64,000 nt of DNA from Phenylobacterium glaciei (GCF_016772415.1 NZ_JAGSGD010000001.1:2381501-2445500); one strand, 5' to 3'; shown: positions 17,136-26,024, numbered from the stretch's first letter. A program made the numbers and translations. Notes: a model not told the origin generated them from the sequence alone.

Positions 17136-18406
17136 TTCCGGGTCGGGATGATCACCGGCAAGGTCTCGTAGCCCTTCACGAACACCGAGTGGGTGCGCTG
17201 GGGTTCGCCCACCACCTCGATGGTGGGGAAGCGGGCCAGGATTTCTTCCCAGATGATCTGCAGCTGCAGTTCGGCCAGGCGGTTGCCGACGCAGCGGTGG
17301 ACGCCGAAGCCGAAGGACAGGTGCTGGCGGGGGCGCTCGCGGTCGATGATGTAGCTGTCGGGGTTGGCGATGACCTCGTCGTCGCGGTTACCCGAGACGT
17401 ACCACATGGCCACCCGGTCGCCCTTCTTGATGGTTTTGCCGCCGATCTCGTAGTCCTGCGTGGCCGTGCGGGCCATGTGGGCAAGCGGGGTCTGCCAGCG
17501 GATGGTCTCCGACACCATCGACGGGATCAGCGACGGGTTCTCCCGCAGCTTGCGGTACTGGGCCGGGTTCTGGTTCAGGGCGTAGATCGAGCCGGAGATG
17601 GTGTTCCGGGTGGTGTCGTTGCCGCCGATGATCAGCAGGGTGACGTTCCCATGGTACTCGTGGGCGTCCATGTCGCGGGTGGCCGGGTTGTGGGCCAGCA
17701 TGGAGATCATGTCGAACTGCGGCTCCACGGCGTCTTTCCGCGCGGTCCACATGTCGTCAAAGGCCTCGAAGCACTGGCCGAGCACCTCGCGCTTCTGCTC
17801 CCAGCTGTCGCAGACCCCGTGGCCGGGCGGGTTGGTCATCATGTCCGACCAGTAGGTCAGGTCGCGCCGCCGCTCGAAGGGGAAGTCGAAGAGGGTGGCC
17901 AGGGTCATGGCCGTCAGCTCCTTGGAGACCAGGTCCACCCAGTCGAAGGTCTCGCCGATCGGCAGGTCGTCGAGGATTTTTCCCGCCCGCTCGCGGATCA
18001 CCGGCGCCATTTGCGCCAGGTTGTGGGGCGCCACCGCCGGGCTGACCGCCTTGCGCTGCACGTCGTGCTTGGGTGGGTCCATGCCGATGAAGCTGGGCCG
18101 GGTCGGACGGCCGGCTGATTCGGCCTTTGATTCCAGGCTCTGGAGGACGATGCCGTCGGCCGACGAAAACACCTGGTGATTGGTGTCGATGGCCATGATG
18201 TCGTTGTACCGGGTCACCGACCAGTAGGGGCCGTAGTCGCTGTTCTCGGTGTAATGCACCGGGCTCTCCCGGCGCAGGCGCTCGAACTGGGCCCACATGG
18301 TGTCGCTGGTGAACAGTTCAGGTTGGGCCGGATTCAGTTGGTCCAGCGGGAGGGCGGCGGCCTGCTGACGGGCCTCCTGGCGGATATCGACGGAACCGTC
18401 GCTCAT
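17132..18406 (-). CDS. Cytochrome P450
   Basis: A soluble bacterial P450 of about 424 residues. It shows the I-helix oxygen-activation motif GGNDTTRN (261-268), the K-helix ExxR as ETIR (300-303) and the heme-thiolate loop FGFGVHRCVGNRLAE with Cys372. The start at 18406 has a good AGGGAGAG ribosome site. Such enzymes usually need a ferredoxin and reductase, neither of which is next to it. Similar proteins hydroxylate terpenoids, steroids or alkyl chains; the substrate here is unknown. Confidence 0.94.
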   Translation of the reverse strand: MSDGSVDIRQEARQQAAALPLDQLNPAQPELFTSDTMWAQFERLRRESPVHYTENSDYGPYWSVTRYNDIMAIDTNHQVFSSADGIVLQSLESKAESAGRPTRPSFIGMDPPKHDVQRKAVSPAVAPHNLAQMAPVIRERAGKILDDLPIGETFDWVDLVSKELTAMTLATLFDFPFERRRDLTYWSDMMTNPPGHGVCDSWEQKREVLGQCFEAFDDMWTARKDAVEPQFDMISMLAHNPATRDMDAHEYHGNVTLLIIGGNDTTRNTISGSIYALNQNPAQYRKLRENPSLIPSMVSETIRWQTPLAHMARTATQDYEIGGKTIKKGDRVAMWYVSGNRDDEVIANPDSYIIDRERPRQHLSFGFGVHRCVGNRLAELQLQIIWEEILARFPTIEVVGEPQRTHSVFVKGYETLPVIIPTRN

Positions 18407-18519
18407 GGTCGTCTCTCCCTGACACGCGGGCCTCTTGGGGGCTCGCTTACCTGTCGTTGGGTCAATGACGCCGAACCGAACGCTGTATTGCAAGAACCAT
18501 CTGCCGACGGTCTGCGCGC

Positions 18520-19620
18520 CTATCGCACCGGCGGCGGATAGTGGAGGCCCGGCTGCGGCGCATTCCACAGGGCGTTGAGGCCGCGTTCCAGCTTGAGCGG
18601 CGAGCCCTGCCCCACATTGCGGCGGAACACCTCGTCATAGGCGCCCACCTGGCGGATCGCCTGGAACCCCCAGTCGGCCTTCAGGCCCAGCAAGGGGCCG
18701 AGGTTTCCCTCCGTCCCCAGCAGGCGGCGCACGCGGGGGTCGGTGGAGGCGTCGCGGGCCTTGGCGACATTGGCCGAGGTCAGCTTCAGCTCCTCCCCCA
18801 GCATGAGGGCGTAGACGCTCCAGCGGACGATATCGGTCCAGGCCGGATCGTCCTGGCGTACAACGGGGCCAAGGGGCTCCTTGGAGATCACCGTGGGCAG
18901 GATGACGTGGGCGTTGGGATTGTTCATCAGCGAGCGGGCCGAGGCCAGGGCCGAGACGTCGGCGGTGAAGGCGTCGCAGCCCTCGGCCTGATAGGTCTCG
19001 CGGGCCTCGGCCTCGGAGGCCGCCACGACGGCGCGGTACTTCAGGCCGCGGGTCTTGAAGTAGTCGGCCAGGTTCTCTTCGCTGGCGGTGCCCGCCTGGA
19101 CGCAGATCCGCGCGCCGTTCAGTTCGTCGGCGCTGGCCAGCGCCAGGGCCTTGGTGGCGAGAAAGCCCTGGCCGTCGAAATAGGTCACCGCCGGGAAGTC
19201 GAGGCCGCCGGCGTCGCGGGCGAGAGTCCAGGAGGTGTTGCGCGACAGGATGTCGATCTTGCCCGCCGTCAGCTGGGCGAAACGGTCCTGGGCCTGGATC
19301 GGGGTGAACCGCACCGCCTTGGCGTCTCCCAGCACGGCGGCGGCCACCGCCCGGCAGATATCCACGTCGAAGCCATGCCAGGCGCCCTTGTCATCGGGGA
19401 AGGCGAAACCCGCCAGGCCCGGGTGCACGCCGCAGGCCAGGTAGCCGCGCGCGCGGACGGCGGCCAGGGTGGGGCTGGCCTTGGCCCGCAGCACCTGGGT
19501 CGCCGGGTCGGCCGCCGTCGTGGCGCTGGCCGGCGGCGCAGGCGTGGGATCGCCGCCGCCGCAGGCGGTCAGCCAGAGCAGAAATCCGATGGCGGCGGTG
19601 CGGCCTAGCGCCTTGATCAC
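18520..19620 (-). CDS. Amino-acid ABC transporter substrate-binding lipoprotein (orphan)
   Basis: The protein is a family 3 extracellular solute-binding protein of about 366 residues, of the general amino acid (AapJ-like) size class. Features include RGYLACGVHPGLAGFAFPDDKGAWHGFDVDICRAVA near the N-terminus. The signal peptide ends LTAC, so it should be a lipoprotein with Cys19 modified. I prefer the GTG at 19620, preceded by TGAGG; GTG 19629 is possible. No permease or ATPase gene is nearby. It is divergent from metC with a 68 bp gap, so a shared control region is possible. Confidence 0.88.
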   Translation of the reverse strand: MIKALGRTAAIGFLLWLTACGGGDPTPAPPASATTAADPATQVLRAKASPTLAAVRARGYLACGVHPGLAGFAFPDDKGAWHGFDVDICRAVAAAVLGDAKAVRFTPIQAQDRFAQLTAGKIDILSRNTSWTLARDAGGLDFPAVTYFDGQGFLATKALALASADELNGARICVQAGTASEENLADYFKTRGLKYRAVVAASEAEARETYQAEGCDAFTADVSALASARSLMNNPNAHVILPTVISKEPLGPVVRQDDPAWTDIVRWSVYALMLGEELKLTSANVAKARDASTDPRVRRLLGTEGNLGPLLGLKADWGFQAIRQVGAYDEVFRRNVGQGSPLKLERGLNALWNAPQPGLHYPPPVR

Positions 19621-19688
19621 AAACCTCACGGGGGCTCTAAGGGGTCGCGGGCATTGTCGCCCCTGTTCGTTCCGAGCCGTCAAGCCGC

Positions 19689-20852
19689 ATGGCCGAAGAA
19701 ACCCGATTGATCCGCGCCGGCGCCACGCCCAAGTCGCTGGCCAAGACCGTGGGGCCGCCAATCCAGAAGGGCTCCACCGTCCTGCTGCCCAACGCGCAGG
19801 CGCTCTACGACGACGACAACTTCATCACCTATGGCCGTCAGGGCCTGTCGGCCCACGACGCCCTGCGCGACGCCCTGGCCGAGATGGAGGGCGCCAAGGG
19901 CGTCTGTCTCTATCCCTCGGGCCTCGCGGCCCTAACCGGCGCCATGCTGGCGGTGCTGAAGGCCGGCGACGAGGTGCTGGTGGTGGACAATATCTACAAG
20001 CCCACCCGCCGGTTCTGCGACCACGTCCTGCGCCGGTTCGGGGTGGCGGTGCGCTATTTCGATCCGCGCCAGAGGCCGGAAGACCTGGTGGGCGGCGCGA
20101 GCGAGGCCGTCCGGATGATCGTGATGGAAAGCCCGGGGTCCCTGTCCTTCGAGATGCAGGACCTTGCGGCGATCGCCCGGCTGGCCCGCGCGCGCGGCAT
20201 CCTGACGCTCGCCGACAACACCTGGGGCGCCGGCTACCTCATCAAGCCGCTGGCCCAGGGCGTGGACATCAGCGTCCAGGCCTTGACCAAATATGTCGGC
20301 GGCCACTCCGACGTCTTCATGGGCTCGGCGGCGGCCAATGACCCGGCCCTGGTGGGCCAGCTGGAGAACGGCGTCATCCACCTGGGCTGGGCCGTGGCGC
20401 CCGAGGACGCCTACCAGATGCTGCGCGGCCTGCGCACCCTGCCCACTCGGCTGGCGCGGCAAGGCGAAAGCAGCCTGGCCATCGCCGCCTGGCTGCGCGA
20501 CCAGCCGGAGGTCGCCGGCGTCCTGCACCCTGCCCTGCCCGGCGCCCCCGACCACGAGCTGTGGAAGCGGGACTATGCCGGCGCCTGCGGCCTGTTCGGC
20601 TTCGTGTTCCGGCCCGCCTCCGAAACAGCCGTGAACGCTTTCCTCGACGCGCTGGAGCTGTTCGGGTTGGGCTTTTCGTGGGGCGGGTTCGAGAGCCTGG
20701 CCATCTCCTGCGACCCCCAGCTCGGAACCCGCAAGTTCCGCCCCGACTACGGCGGCCCGCTGATGCGGCTGCATGTCGGCCTGGAGAACGCCGGCGACCT
20801 GATCGCCGACTTGCGGAAGGGTTTGGACGCCTTCAGCGCCACGGGCGGCTAG
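19689..20852 (+). CDS. metC: Cystathionine beta-lyase
   Basis: A Cys/Met-metabolism PLP enzyme of 387 residues that would cleave cystathionine to homocysteine, pyruvate and ammonia. The cofactor lysine is Lys201 in QALTKYVGGHSD; the TYGRQGLSAHDALRDALAEME segment (47-67) and LADNTWGAGYLIKPL (174-188) are typical of the MetC branch rather than cystathionine gamma-synthase. It is followed by a tRNA-Arg gene on the other strand. Confidence 0.93.
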   Translation: MAEETRLIRAGATPKSLAKTVGPPIQKGSTVLLPNAQALYDDDNFITYGRQGLSAHDALRDALAEMEGAKGVCLYPSGLAALTGAMLAVLKAGDEVLVVDNIYKPTRRFCDHVLRRFGVAVRYFDPRQRPEDLVGGASEAVRMIVMESPGSLSFEMQDLAAIARLARARGILTLADNTWGAGYLIKPLAQGVDISVQALTKYVGGHSDVFMGSAAANDPALVGQLENGVIHLGWAVAPEDAYQMLRGLRTLPTRLARQGESSLAIAAWLRDQPEVAGVLHPALPGAPDHELWKRDYAGACGLFGFVFRPASETAVNAFLDALELFGLGFSWGGFESLAISCDPQLGTRKFRPDYGGPLMRLHVGLENAGDLIADLRKGLDAFSATGG

Positions 20853-20855
20853 CCC

Positions 20856-20932
20856 TGGCGCGCCCTGCAGGACTCGAACCTGCAACCGCCTGCTTAGAAG
20901 GCAGGTGCTCTATCCAATTGAGCTAAGGGCGC
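20856..20932 (-). tRNA. tRNA-Arg (TCT)
   Basis: The 77-nt sequence folds as a complete cloverleaf: acceptor GCGCCCT/AGGGCGC, D-stem GCTC/GAGC, anticodon stem CCTGC/GCAGG with loop CTTCTAA, and T-arm GCAGG-TTCGAGT-CCTGC. The anticodon is TCT. CCA is encoded at the 3' end. Confidence 0.98.
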
Positions 20933-20947
20933 TCTTGCAGAGACGTA

Positions 20948-21062
20948 GATCACGATGATTTTGGATCGAGGCGATCCAAAATCATAAGACGTGATCGCCT
21001 ACTTATGTTTAGAGCGGGATTGGTGCGAAAAGCCGGTATCCACTTTTTCGCATCCCGCTCTA
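20948..21062. repeat. Composite double-palindrome repeat, copy 1
   Basis: A left palindrome (20948-20996; outer arms GATCACG/CGTGATC, inner arms ATGATTTTGGATCG/CGATCCAAAATCAT) is followed by a short spacer ending GTTTAGAGCG and by a right palindrome (21010-21062) with arms TAGAGCGGGAT/ATCCCGCTCTA around a CCGGTATCCAC core. The right arm contains the stop codon of the NDUFS4-like gene. The same architecture recurs at 23050-23161. Confidence 0.85.
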
Positions 21063-21365
21063 GTGGGTCCAGGGCTGCTTGCGGTTGAAAGCGAAGTTGT
21101 CGGCATAGGCTTTCACGATGCGCTTGGCAGGCTTGGGGTCGAACAGCTGGAACGGGATGGCGTGGGCCTGGGCGTAGGCCACGGCGTCTTCCGAGGTGTC
21201 GAAGGACAGGCGGATCTGGCCGTCGGTGTCGCGGGTCTGGGTCCAGCCCATCAGCGGGTCCGACGCTCTGGCGTCCTGCGGCGCGAATTCGAGCAGCCAG
21301 TCCTTGGTCTTGGCCTTGCCGGACTGCATGGCGTTCTTGGCCGGACGATAGATGCGCGCGAGCAT
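21060..21365 (-). CDS. NDUFS4-like complex I accessory subunit
   Basis: The 101-residue protein matches the ETC complex I subunit conserved region (NDUFS4/18 kDa subunit family). Key stretches are the MLARIYRPAKNAMQSGKAKT start, WTQTRDTDGQIRLSFDTSEDAVAYA (about 41-65) and the basic C-terminus. It would be a peripheral subunit of NADH:quinone oxidoreductase found in alphaproteobacteria and mitochondria. Its stop lies within the composite repeat. No nuo genes are adjacent, which is usual for this gene. Confidence 0.92.
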   Translation of the reverse strand: MLARIYRPAKNAMQSGKAKTKDWLLEFAPQDARASDPLMGWTQTRDTDGQIRLSFDTSEDAVAYAQAHAIPFQLFDPKPAKRIVKAYADNFAFNRKQPWTH

Positions 21366-21400
21366 GAAGGATCCCTGGCGATAAGTCGTTTGGCCGGTGC

Positions 21401-21477
<77 letters not shown>

Positions 21478-21646
21478 AAAAGCACCGGCGGGCGTGGGAT
21501 ATAAGGCTTTGGCCTTTCCCGCAAACGATAGGAGGCCGCAGGCGACCTCGTGATCGGCAGATAGATGATTTACAATCTGCCGCACCCAGCTGGCTCGACG
21601 TTTGCACGCCAAGTCGCTAGGTCTCCCTCAGCGAGACAGGGGTCCA

Positions 21647-21805
21647 ATGCTCAGCGTGAAGAAAAAGTCCAAACGGGTCCGGCGCATGGAGATGCGCAAG
21701 CGGGCCAAGTTCTGGGACAAGTACGGCGACCCCATCCGGGTGAGCCTGATCGCGGCCGCCGCCATCACCGGCGCCAGCCTCGTGGCGAAGATGGCCTTGG
21801 GCTGA
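21647..21805 (+). CDS. Small basic single-pass membrane protein
   Basis: A 52-residue open frame begins at ATG 21647 after ACAGGGG. The N-terminal half is strongly basic (KKKSKRVRRMEMRKRAKFW), and residues about 33-50 form a hydrophobic alanine-rich helix. I do not recognise a family. An upstream ATG at 21602 would add 15 residues but lacks a ribosome site. It ends just before the convergent thioesterase gene. Whether it is translated needs experiment; the composition argues for a real membrane peptide. Confidence 0.55.
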   Translation: MLSVKKKSKRVRRMEMRKRAKFWDKYGDPIRVSLIAAAAITGASLVAKMALG

Positions 21806-21806
21806 G

Positions 21807-22244
21807 CTAGCCCGCCGGCGCGCGCCGGTGCATCAGCTTGAACACCCCTGAGGCGCGGACCACGTCGTGGCCGCCGACATAGGCGCGACCTTCCACGAAG
21901 GCGACATCGCGGGTGGCGCGGGTCACCCGCGCATCCCCCATCACCCATTCCCCGATCCGGGCCATGTGCAGGAAGTCCACCGACAGGTGGATGGTGACCG
22001 AGCGCGTTTGGGTCTCGCGCCACACGGCGGCGGCCAGCAGGCCGTCCAGGAAGGCGGTCAGCATGCCGCCGTGAACCAGGCCCAGGCCATTGGCATGCCG
22101 CTGCTCGGCGAAGAAGGCCTGCTCGGTCAGGCCGTCCTGCTGCTGAGCCCGGTGATAATAGGGGCCGTTGATGGTGGAGAAGTCCCCGCGGCCGCTGGAC
22201 TGGATGAAGCCGTCGGGCGGGATGATCTGCGCGGGCTGCGTCAT
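21807..22244 (-). CDS. PaaI-type hotdog-fold thioesterase
   Basis: A 145-residue hotdog protein with the HGGMLTAFLDGLLAAAV helix (about 58-74), the typical acyl-CoA thioesterase 4HBT signature, followed by SVTIHLSVDFLHMARIGE. It would hydrolyse an acyl-CoA thioester of unknown chain. Its start overlaps the stop of the glutamine cyclotransferase gene by four bases, so the two are likely co-transcribed. Confidence 0.9.
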   Translation of the reverse strand: MTQPAQIIPPDGFIQSSGRGDFSTINGPYYHRAQQQDGLTEQAFFAEQRHANGLGLVHGGMLTAFLDGLLAAAVWRETQTRSVTIHLSVDFLHMARIGEWVMGDARVTRATRDVAFVEGRAYVGGHDVVRASGVFKLMHRRAPAG

Positions 22245-23032
22245 CGGGCGTCCTTCAGGGGCTTCAGCCCGATTTCATAGAGGCGCGGCCATCGCTTGCC
22301 GGTGACGAACAGGCGGTCGCCCTGGCGGTCATAGGCGATGCCGTTGAGCACCGCGTCGGGGTCGCGCTGGGACAGGGTCTCGGGCAGGCCGCTCAGGTCG
22401 ATCCAGCCCTTCACCGCCCCGGTCTTGGGGTCGATGCGGGCGATACGGTTGGTCATCCAGATATTGGCCAGGATTTCGCCCTTCACCCACTCGATCTCGT
22501 TGAGGTTCTGCACCGGGCGGCCCTCGGCGGTCACCTTGACCCGCCGGGTCTCCTTCAAGGTCTTCGGGTCCAGGAAGCGCAGGAAGGGCGTGCCGTCGCT
22601 CATGATCAGGCTCTTGCCGTCCTGGGTGAGCGCCCAGCCCTCCCCGGGATAGCGGAAGCTGCCCTTGCGGGTCAGGGTCTTGAGGTCCCAGCGATAGCCG
22701 ATCTGGTCTCGCCAGGTCAGGCTGAGAATCTCCGATCCCCAGTTGACGATGCCCTCGCCGAACTTGTCATCGTCAGTGGCCACCGACTGCAGGACCGCGC
22801 CGTCCTTCAGCCGCACCTTGCGGATCGAGGAGGCGCCCTCCAGGCCCGTGCTCTCGAACATGACGCCGTCCAGGAAGAACAGGCCCTCGGTGAAGGCCTG
22901 GCTGTCATGGGGATAGGTCGCGCGGACCTCATAGCCCTGGACGGGCAGGAGGGCCGCGGCGGGACTTGCCACCATGACGGCGGCGAAGGCCATCACAGCG
23001 AGCCAGAGGGGCTTGAGGGACAGAGACGACAA
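22241..23032 (-). CDS. Glutaminyl-peptide cyclotransferase (beta-propeller type)
   Basis: The 263-residue protein has an N-terminal signal peptide (about 1-27, ending ASPAAA) and the five-bladed propeller of plant/bacterial glutamine cyclotransferases. Family stretches include HDSQAFTEGLFF (about 42-53), FGEGIVNWGSEILSLTWRD and LNEIEWVKGEILANIW. The enzyme converts N-terminal glutamine to pyroglutamate on exported proteins, so a periplasmic site is expected. Upstream lies a composite palindromic repeat. Confidence 0.92.
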   Translation of the reverse strand: MSSLSLKPLWLAVMAFAAVMVASPAAALLPVQGYEVRATYPHDSQAFTEGLFFLDGVMFESTGLEGASSIRKVRLKDGAVLQSVATDDDKFGEGIVNWGSEILSLTWRDQIGYRWDLKTLTRKGSFRYPGEGWALTQDGKSLIMSDGTPFLRFLDPKTLKETRRVKVTAEGRPVQNLNEIEWVKGEILANIWMTNRIARIDPKTGAVKGWIDLSGLPETLSQRDPDAVLNGIAYDRQGDRLFVTGKRWPRLYEIGLKPLKDAR

Positions 23033-23049
23033 GCCGGACTCCCTGGCTA

Positions 23050-23161
23050 GAGCCTGTCCATTTCAGATGTTTCATCTGAAATGGATGAACAGGCTCGCCC
23101 TTCAAAGTTTAGAGCGTGACAGGCGCCTGAACCGGTATCCACTTCAGGCTGTCACGCTCTA
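23050..23161. repeat. Composite double-palindrome repeat, copy 2
   Basis: The left palindrome (23050-23096) has outer arms GAGCCTGT/ACAGGCTC and inner arms CCATTTCAGATG/CATCTGAAATGG. The right palindrome (23110-23161) has arms TAGAGCGTGACAG/CTGTCACGCTCTA around an ACCGGTATCCACTT core. Spacer and core match copy 1 while the stems differ and remain complementary. Confidence 0.85.
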
Positions 23162-23222
23162 GGACGGACGTCCATCCTTTGCGGGAGGCTTGCGGCGGAG
23201 GCAAGGCGGTACGGCTCGGCCG

Positions 23223-23861
23223 TCACGCCATCCCGATGGACTCCAGTTCCGCCACCACCAGGCCCTTGGGACCCTCGGCGAAGCGGACCATGACGTCGTC
23301 GCCGGGCTGCAGGTCCTCGATGCCGGACCGGCGCAGGGTCTCGATGTGGACGAAGATGTCGCCGGGTTCGCCGTCGCGCACCACGAAGCCGTAGCCCTTG
23401 GCGCGGTTGAACCATTTCACCTTGGCCCGCTCCAGCGGTCCGCGCGCCTGGGGCGCCGGGCGGGAGCTGCGGGCGGGGAAGCCGCCGGCCTGCCGGTCGA
23501 AGCCGCCCCCGGCGGGGCGATCAAAGCTGTCGCGGTCGCGACGGAAACCGCCGTCGTCACGGGTGCGCCGCTCGGCCGGCGGCGGCGCCGAACTCTCGTC
23601 CAGATCCACGACCTCCGACACCTGCCAGCCCTTGGGCCGGCGGATGACGTCACAGACGATGATGGCCCCCTCCAGAGCGTTTTCCCGCCCGGAGTTGCGA
23701 AGCGACGTCACATGCAGAAGAACATCTTTCAGGTCGGTCTGGCCTGGATCGTCGGGGACGATGAAGCCATAGCCCTTACCCGCGTCGAACCACTTGATCC
23801 GACCACTAATCCGCACGGCGTCCTCGTGCGAATCTACACCCTCAAATTCGTAACCAGACAT
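23223..23861 (-). CDS. Tandem cold-shock-domain protein
   Basis: The protein of about 212 residues holds two cold-shock domains joined by a Gly/Arg/Asp/Pro-rich linker of about 50 residues. Each has RNP1 and RNP2: KGYGFIV and VLLHVTSL in the first, KGYGFVV and IFVHIETL in the second. Double cold-shock proteins of this kind (Caulobacter CspC/CspD) bind single-stranded RNA/DNA and act in stationary phase rather than cold. The start at 23861 has AGAGGGGC before it. The RG-rich linker should be disordered. Confidence 0.93.
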   Translation of the reverse strand: MSGYEFEGVDSHEDAVRISGRIKWFDAGKGYGFIVPDDPGQTDLKDVLLHVTSLRNSGRENALEGAIIVCDVIRRPKGWQVSEVVDLDESSAPPPAERRTRDDGGFRRDRDSFDRPAGGGFDRQAGGFPARSSRPAPQARGPLERAKVKWFNRAKGYGFVVRDGEPGDIFVHIETLRRSGIEDLQPGDDVMVRFAEGPKGLVVAELESIGMA

Positions 23862-23955
23862 TTGCCCCTCTGGCCCGATCTCCAAATCCCTACGGATACT
23901 GGCCAGTCATAACACTGTTCTCGTAACAGGAGAGCCGTCAATGGGGGTTTTTCAC

Positions 23956-23973
23956 CCAAATGCACGCATTTGG
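23956..23973. promoter_or_regulatory. Inverted repeat upstream of the cold-shock gene
   Basis: CCAAATGC-AC-GCATTTGG is a dyad with 8-bp arms and a 2-bp centre, lying about 95 bp upstream of the cold-shock protein start. The tight spacing suits a dimeric DNA-binding protein better than an RNA hairpin. No regulator can be named. Confidence 0.35.
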
Positions 23974-24047
23974 TGTGTTTCTCGCGCTTTGCGCGATGGA
24001 TTGGCGCCGAGCCTAATGTCGGCTGCCCGCCCAAGGGCGGTTTCGCG

Positions 24048-24122
24048 TGGCAGTCCCTAGGGGAGTCGAACCCCTCTCTCCAGGTTGAAAACCTGGCGTC
24101 CTAACCGATAGACGAAGGGACC
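24048..24122 (-). tRNA. tRNA-Glu (TTC)
   Basis: A 75-nt cloverleaf: acceptor GGTCCCT/AGGGACT (one terminal G-T pair), anticodon stem CCAGG/CCTGG with loop TTTTCAA (anticodon TTC), T-arm AGGGG-TTCGACT-CCCCT, encoded CCA. Confidence 0.98.
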
Positions 24123-24215
24123 GCAGGACGCGAAGGGCGGCTCTATAGCTGCGTTGCCGGGGGTGTGCAAGCGCACTCACCACGAGTTCTCCCGGTTCCG
24201 CACAAAGCTTGGTCG

Positions 24216-26024
24216 TCACCCCACCCGGCGGAGGTCGGCGACGTCCTCGATCTCCAGCTCGACGCTGGAGCGGCCCTGCCAATCGTCCGGCTTCAGACGA
24301 CCGACTATATGCAATCCGCCGCCCTCGGCCAGCAGCCGGGCGCCGATCTCCGTGCCCTCAGAGCGCCACGCCACGGCCTTCAGCTTGCCGCCGGTGCGGT
24401 CGGTCAGGGTGACCCGCACATGGCCGCCCTTGAGCGCCATGGCCCGCTCCACGCGCACGTCGGAGAGGGCGAAGACCGGCTCGGGATTGCCAGGCCCGAA
24501 GGGGGCCATCCGCTGGAAACTCTCGTAGAGCGCTCGATCGGCGCCGCGGGTGGTGATCAGGGCGTCGATGTCCAGGCCGTCCTCGGCGGCGGCCACCTCG
24601 CTCTCGTCGGCCAGGCGCTCGCAAAGGAAGGCGCGCAGTTCGGGAATGGTGTCGGGCTTGACGCTGAGGCCCGCGGCCATGGCGTGACCGCCGCCGGCGA
24701 TCAGCAGGCCCTCCTCATAGGCGGCCTGGACGGCCCGCCCGAGGTTCACCCCCGGCTGGGAGCGGCCCGAGCCCTTGCCCACATCGGCCGCCCGGTCGAC
24801 GCCGATCACCATCACCGGCTTGCGGTAGCGTTCGCGCAGGCGGCCGGCGACGATGCCGATGACGCCGGGATGCCAATCATCGGCGGAGACCAGCAGTACC
24901 GGAAGATCGGCCTGGTTGCTCTCGCGCTCGATGATCTGAACGGCCTGCTCCAGCACCTCGCGCTCCACCTCCTTGCGCGACGCGTTCAGCGCGTCGAGTT
25001 CGGCGGCGAGATCAGCGGCCTCGCGGGGATCGTCGGTGGAGAGCAGGCGCGCGCCCAGGTCGGCGCGGCCGATGCGGCCCCCGGCGTTGATGCGCGGGCC
25101 AAGGACGAAGCCGACGTGGAAGGCCGTCGCCGGCCCCTGGCTCTTGGCGACGTCCAGCAGGGCTTTCAGGCCGGGATTGCGCCAGCCGGACATCACCTTC
25201 AGCCCCTGGGAGGCCAGGGCCCGGTTGAAGCCCACCAGCTGGGTCACGTCGCAGATGGCTCCCATGCAGGCCAGGTCCAGCCACTGGCGGATATCGGGCT
25301 CGGGACGTTCAGCCGTGAACAGGCCCTGCTTGCGCGCCTCGCGGTTCAGGGCGGCCAGCAGGACGAAGGTGACCCCGGCGGCGGCCAGCACCCCCTGCCC
25401 CGACTCGCAGCCGGGCCGATTGGGGTTTACGAGCGCGGTGGCGGGCGGAACCTCGTCGCCGCGCATCAGGTGGTGGTCGATCACCACCACCTCCAGGCCG
25501 ATCTCGACGGCATAGGTCACCGCCTCCATCGCGGCTGCGCCGCAGTCGACGGTGATCACCAGCTCGACGCCCTCGTCCTTCAGGCGACGGAAGGCGGCGG
25601 GCGAGGGGCCGTAGCCCTCGGTGATGCGGTCGGGGACGTAGATGCGAAGACTGCTGCCCAAGGCGCGGGTCCAGCGGACCAGCTGGGCGGCGCTGGAGGC
25701 CCCATCGACGTCATAGTCTGCGAACACCGCCATGGGCCGGCCCTTGGCCACGGCGTCCACCAGGATTTCGGCGGCCTTGTCCATGTCCATGAAGCTGGAC
25801 GGGTCGGGGAACAGCGCCCTGAGGGTCGGGTTCAGATAGTGCTCGCCCTGGCCGTCCTCGACTCCGCGCGACGCGAGCGCCCGGGCCAGGGGCTCGGGTA
25901 GGCCCAGCGCCATTTCGTGGCGGCGCACGGTCTCGGGATCGGCGGCCCGCTCGCGCCACAGCCGGCCGCTGAGCGACTTGGTGACGCCCAGATAGCCCGC
26001 CGGGGTGGAGCCCTCGGCCATCAC
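24216..26024 (-). CDS. recJ: Single-stranded-DNA-specific exonuclease RecJ
   Basis: RecJ degrades single-stranded DNA 5' to 3' in recombination and repair. The 602-residue protein has the DHH-family phosphoesterase motifs DYDVDG (103-108) and DHH (183-185), the DHHA1 motif GGGHAMAAG, and a C-terminal OB fold (about 500-600). The start overlaps the glpX stop; ATG codons at 26024 and 26021 are both possible. No strong terminator is seen after it. Confidence 0.97.
   Translation of the reverse strand: MMAEGSTPAGYLGVTKSLSGRLWRERAADPETVRRHEMALGLPEPLARALASRGVEDGQGEHYLNPTLRALFPDPSSFMDMDKAAEILVDAVAKGRPMAVFADYDVDGASSAAQLVRWTRALGSSLRIYVPDRITEGYGPSPAAFRRLKDEGVELVITVDCGAAAMEAVTYAVEIGLEVVVIDHHLMRGDEVPPATALVNPNRPGCESGQGVLAAAGVTFVLLAALNREARKQGLFTAERPEPDIRQWLDLACMGAICDVTQLVGFNRALASQGLKVMSGWRNPGLKALLDVAKSQGPATAFHVGFVLGPRINAGGRIGRADLGARLLSTDDPREAADLAAELDALNASRKEVEREVLEQAVQIIERESNQADLPVLLVSADDWHPGVIGIVAGRLRERYRKPVMVIGVDRAADVGKGSGRSQPGVNLGRAVQAAYEEGLLIAGGGHAMAAGLSVKPDTIPELRAFLCERLADESEVAAAEDGLDIDALITTRGADRALYESFQRMAPFGPGNPEPVFALSDVRVERAMALKGGHVRVTLTDRTGGKLKAVAWRSEGTEIGARLLAEGGGLHIVGRLKPDDWQGRSSVELEIEDVADLRRVG

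Noticed and set aside
19621..19688. SAM riboswitch before metC
   Set aside because: The 68 bp divergent gap is too short and lacks the conserved pseudoknot sequences.
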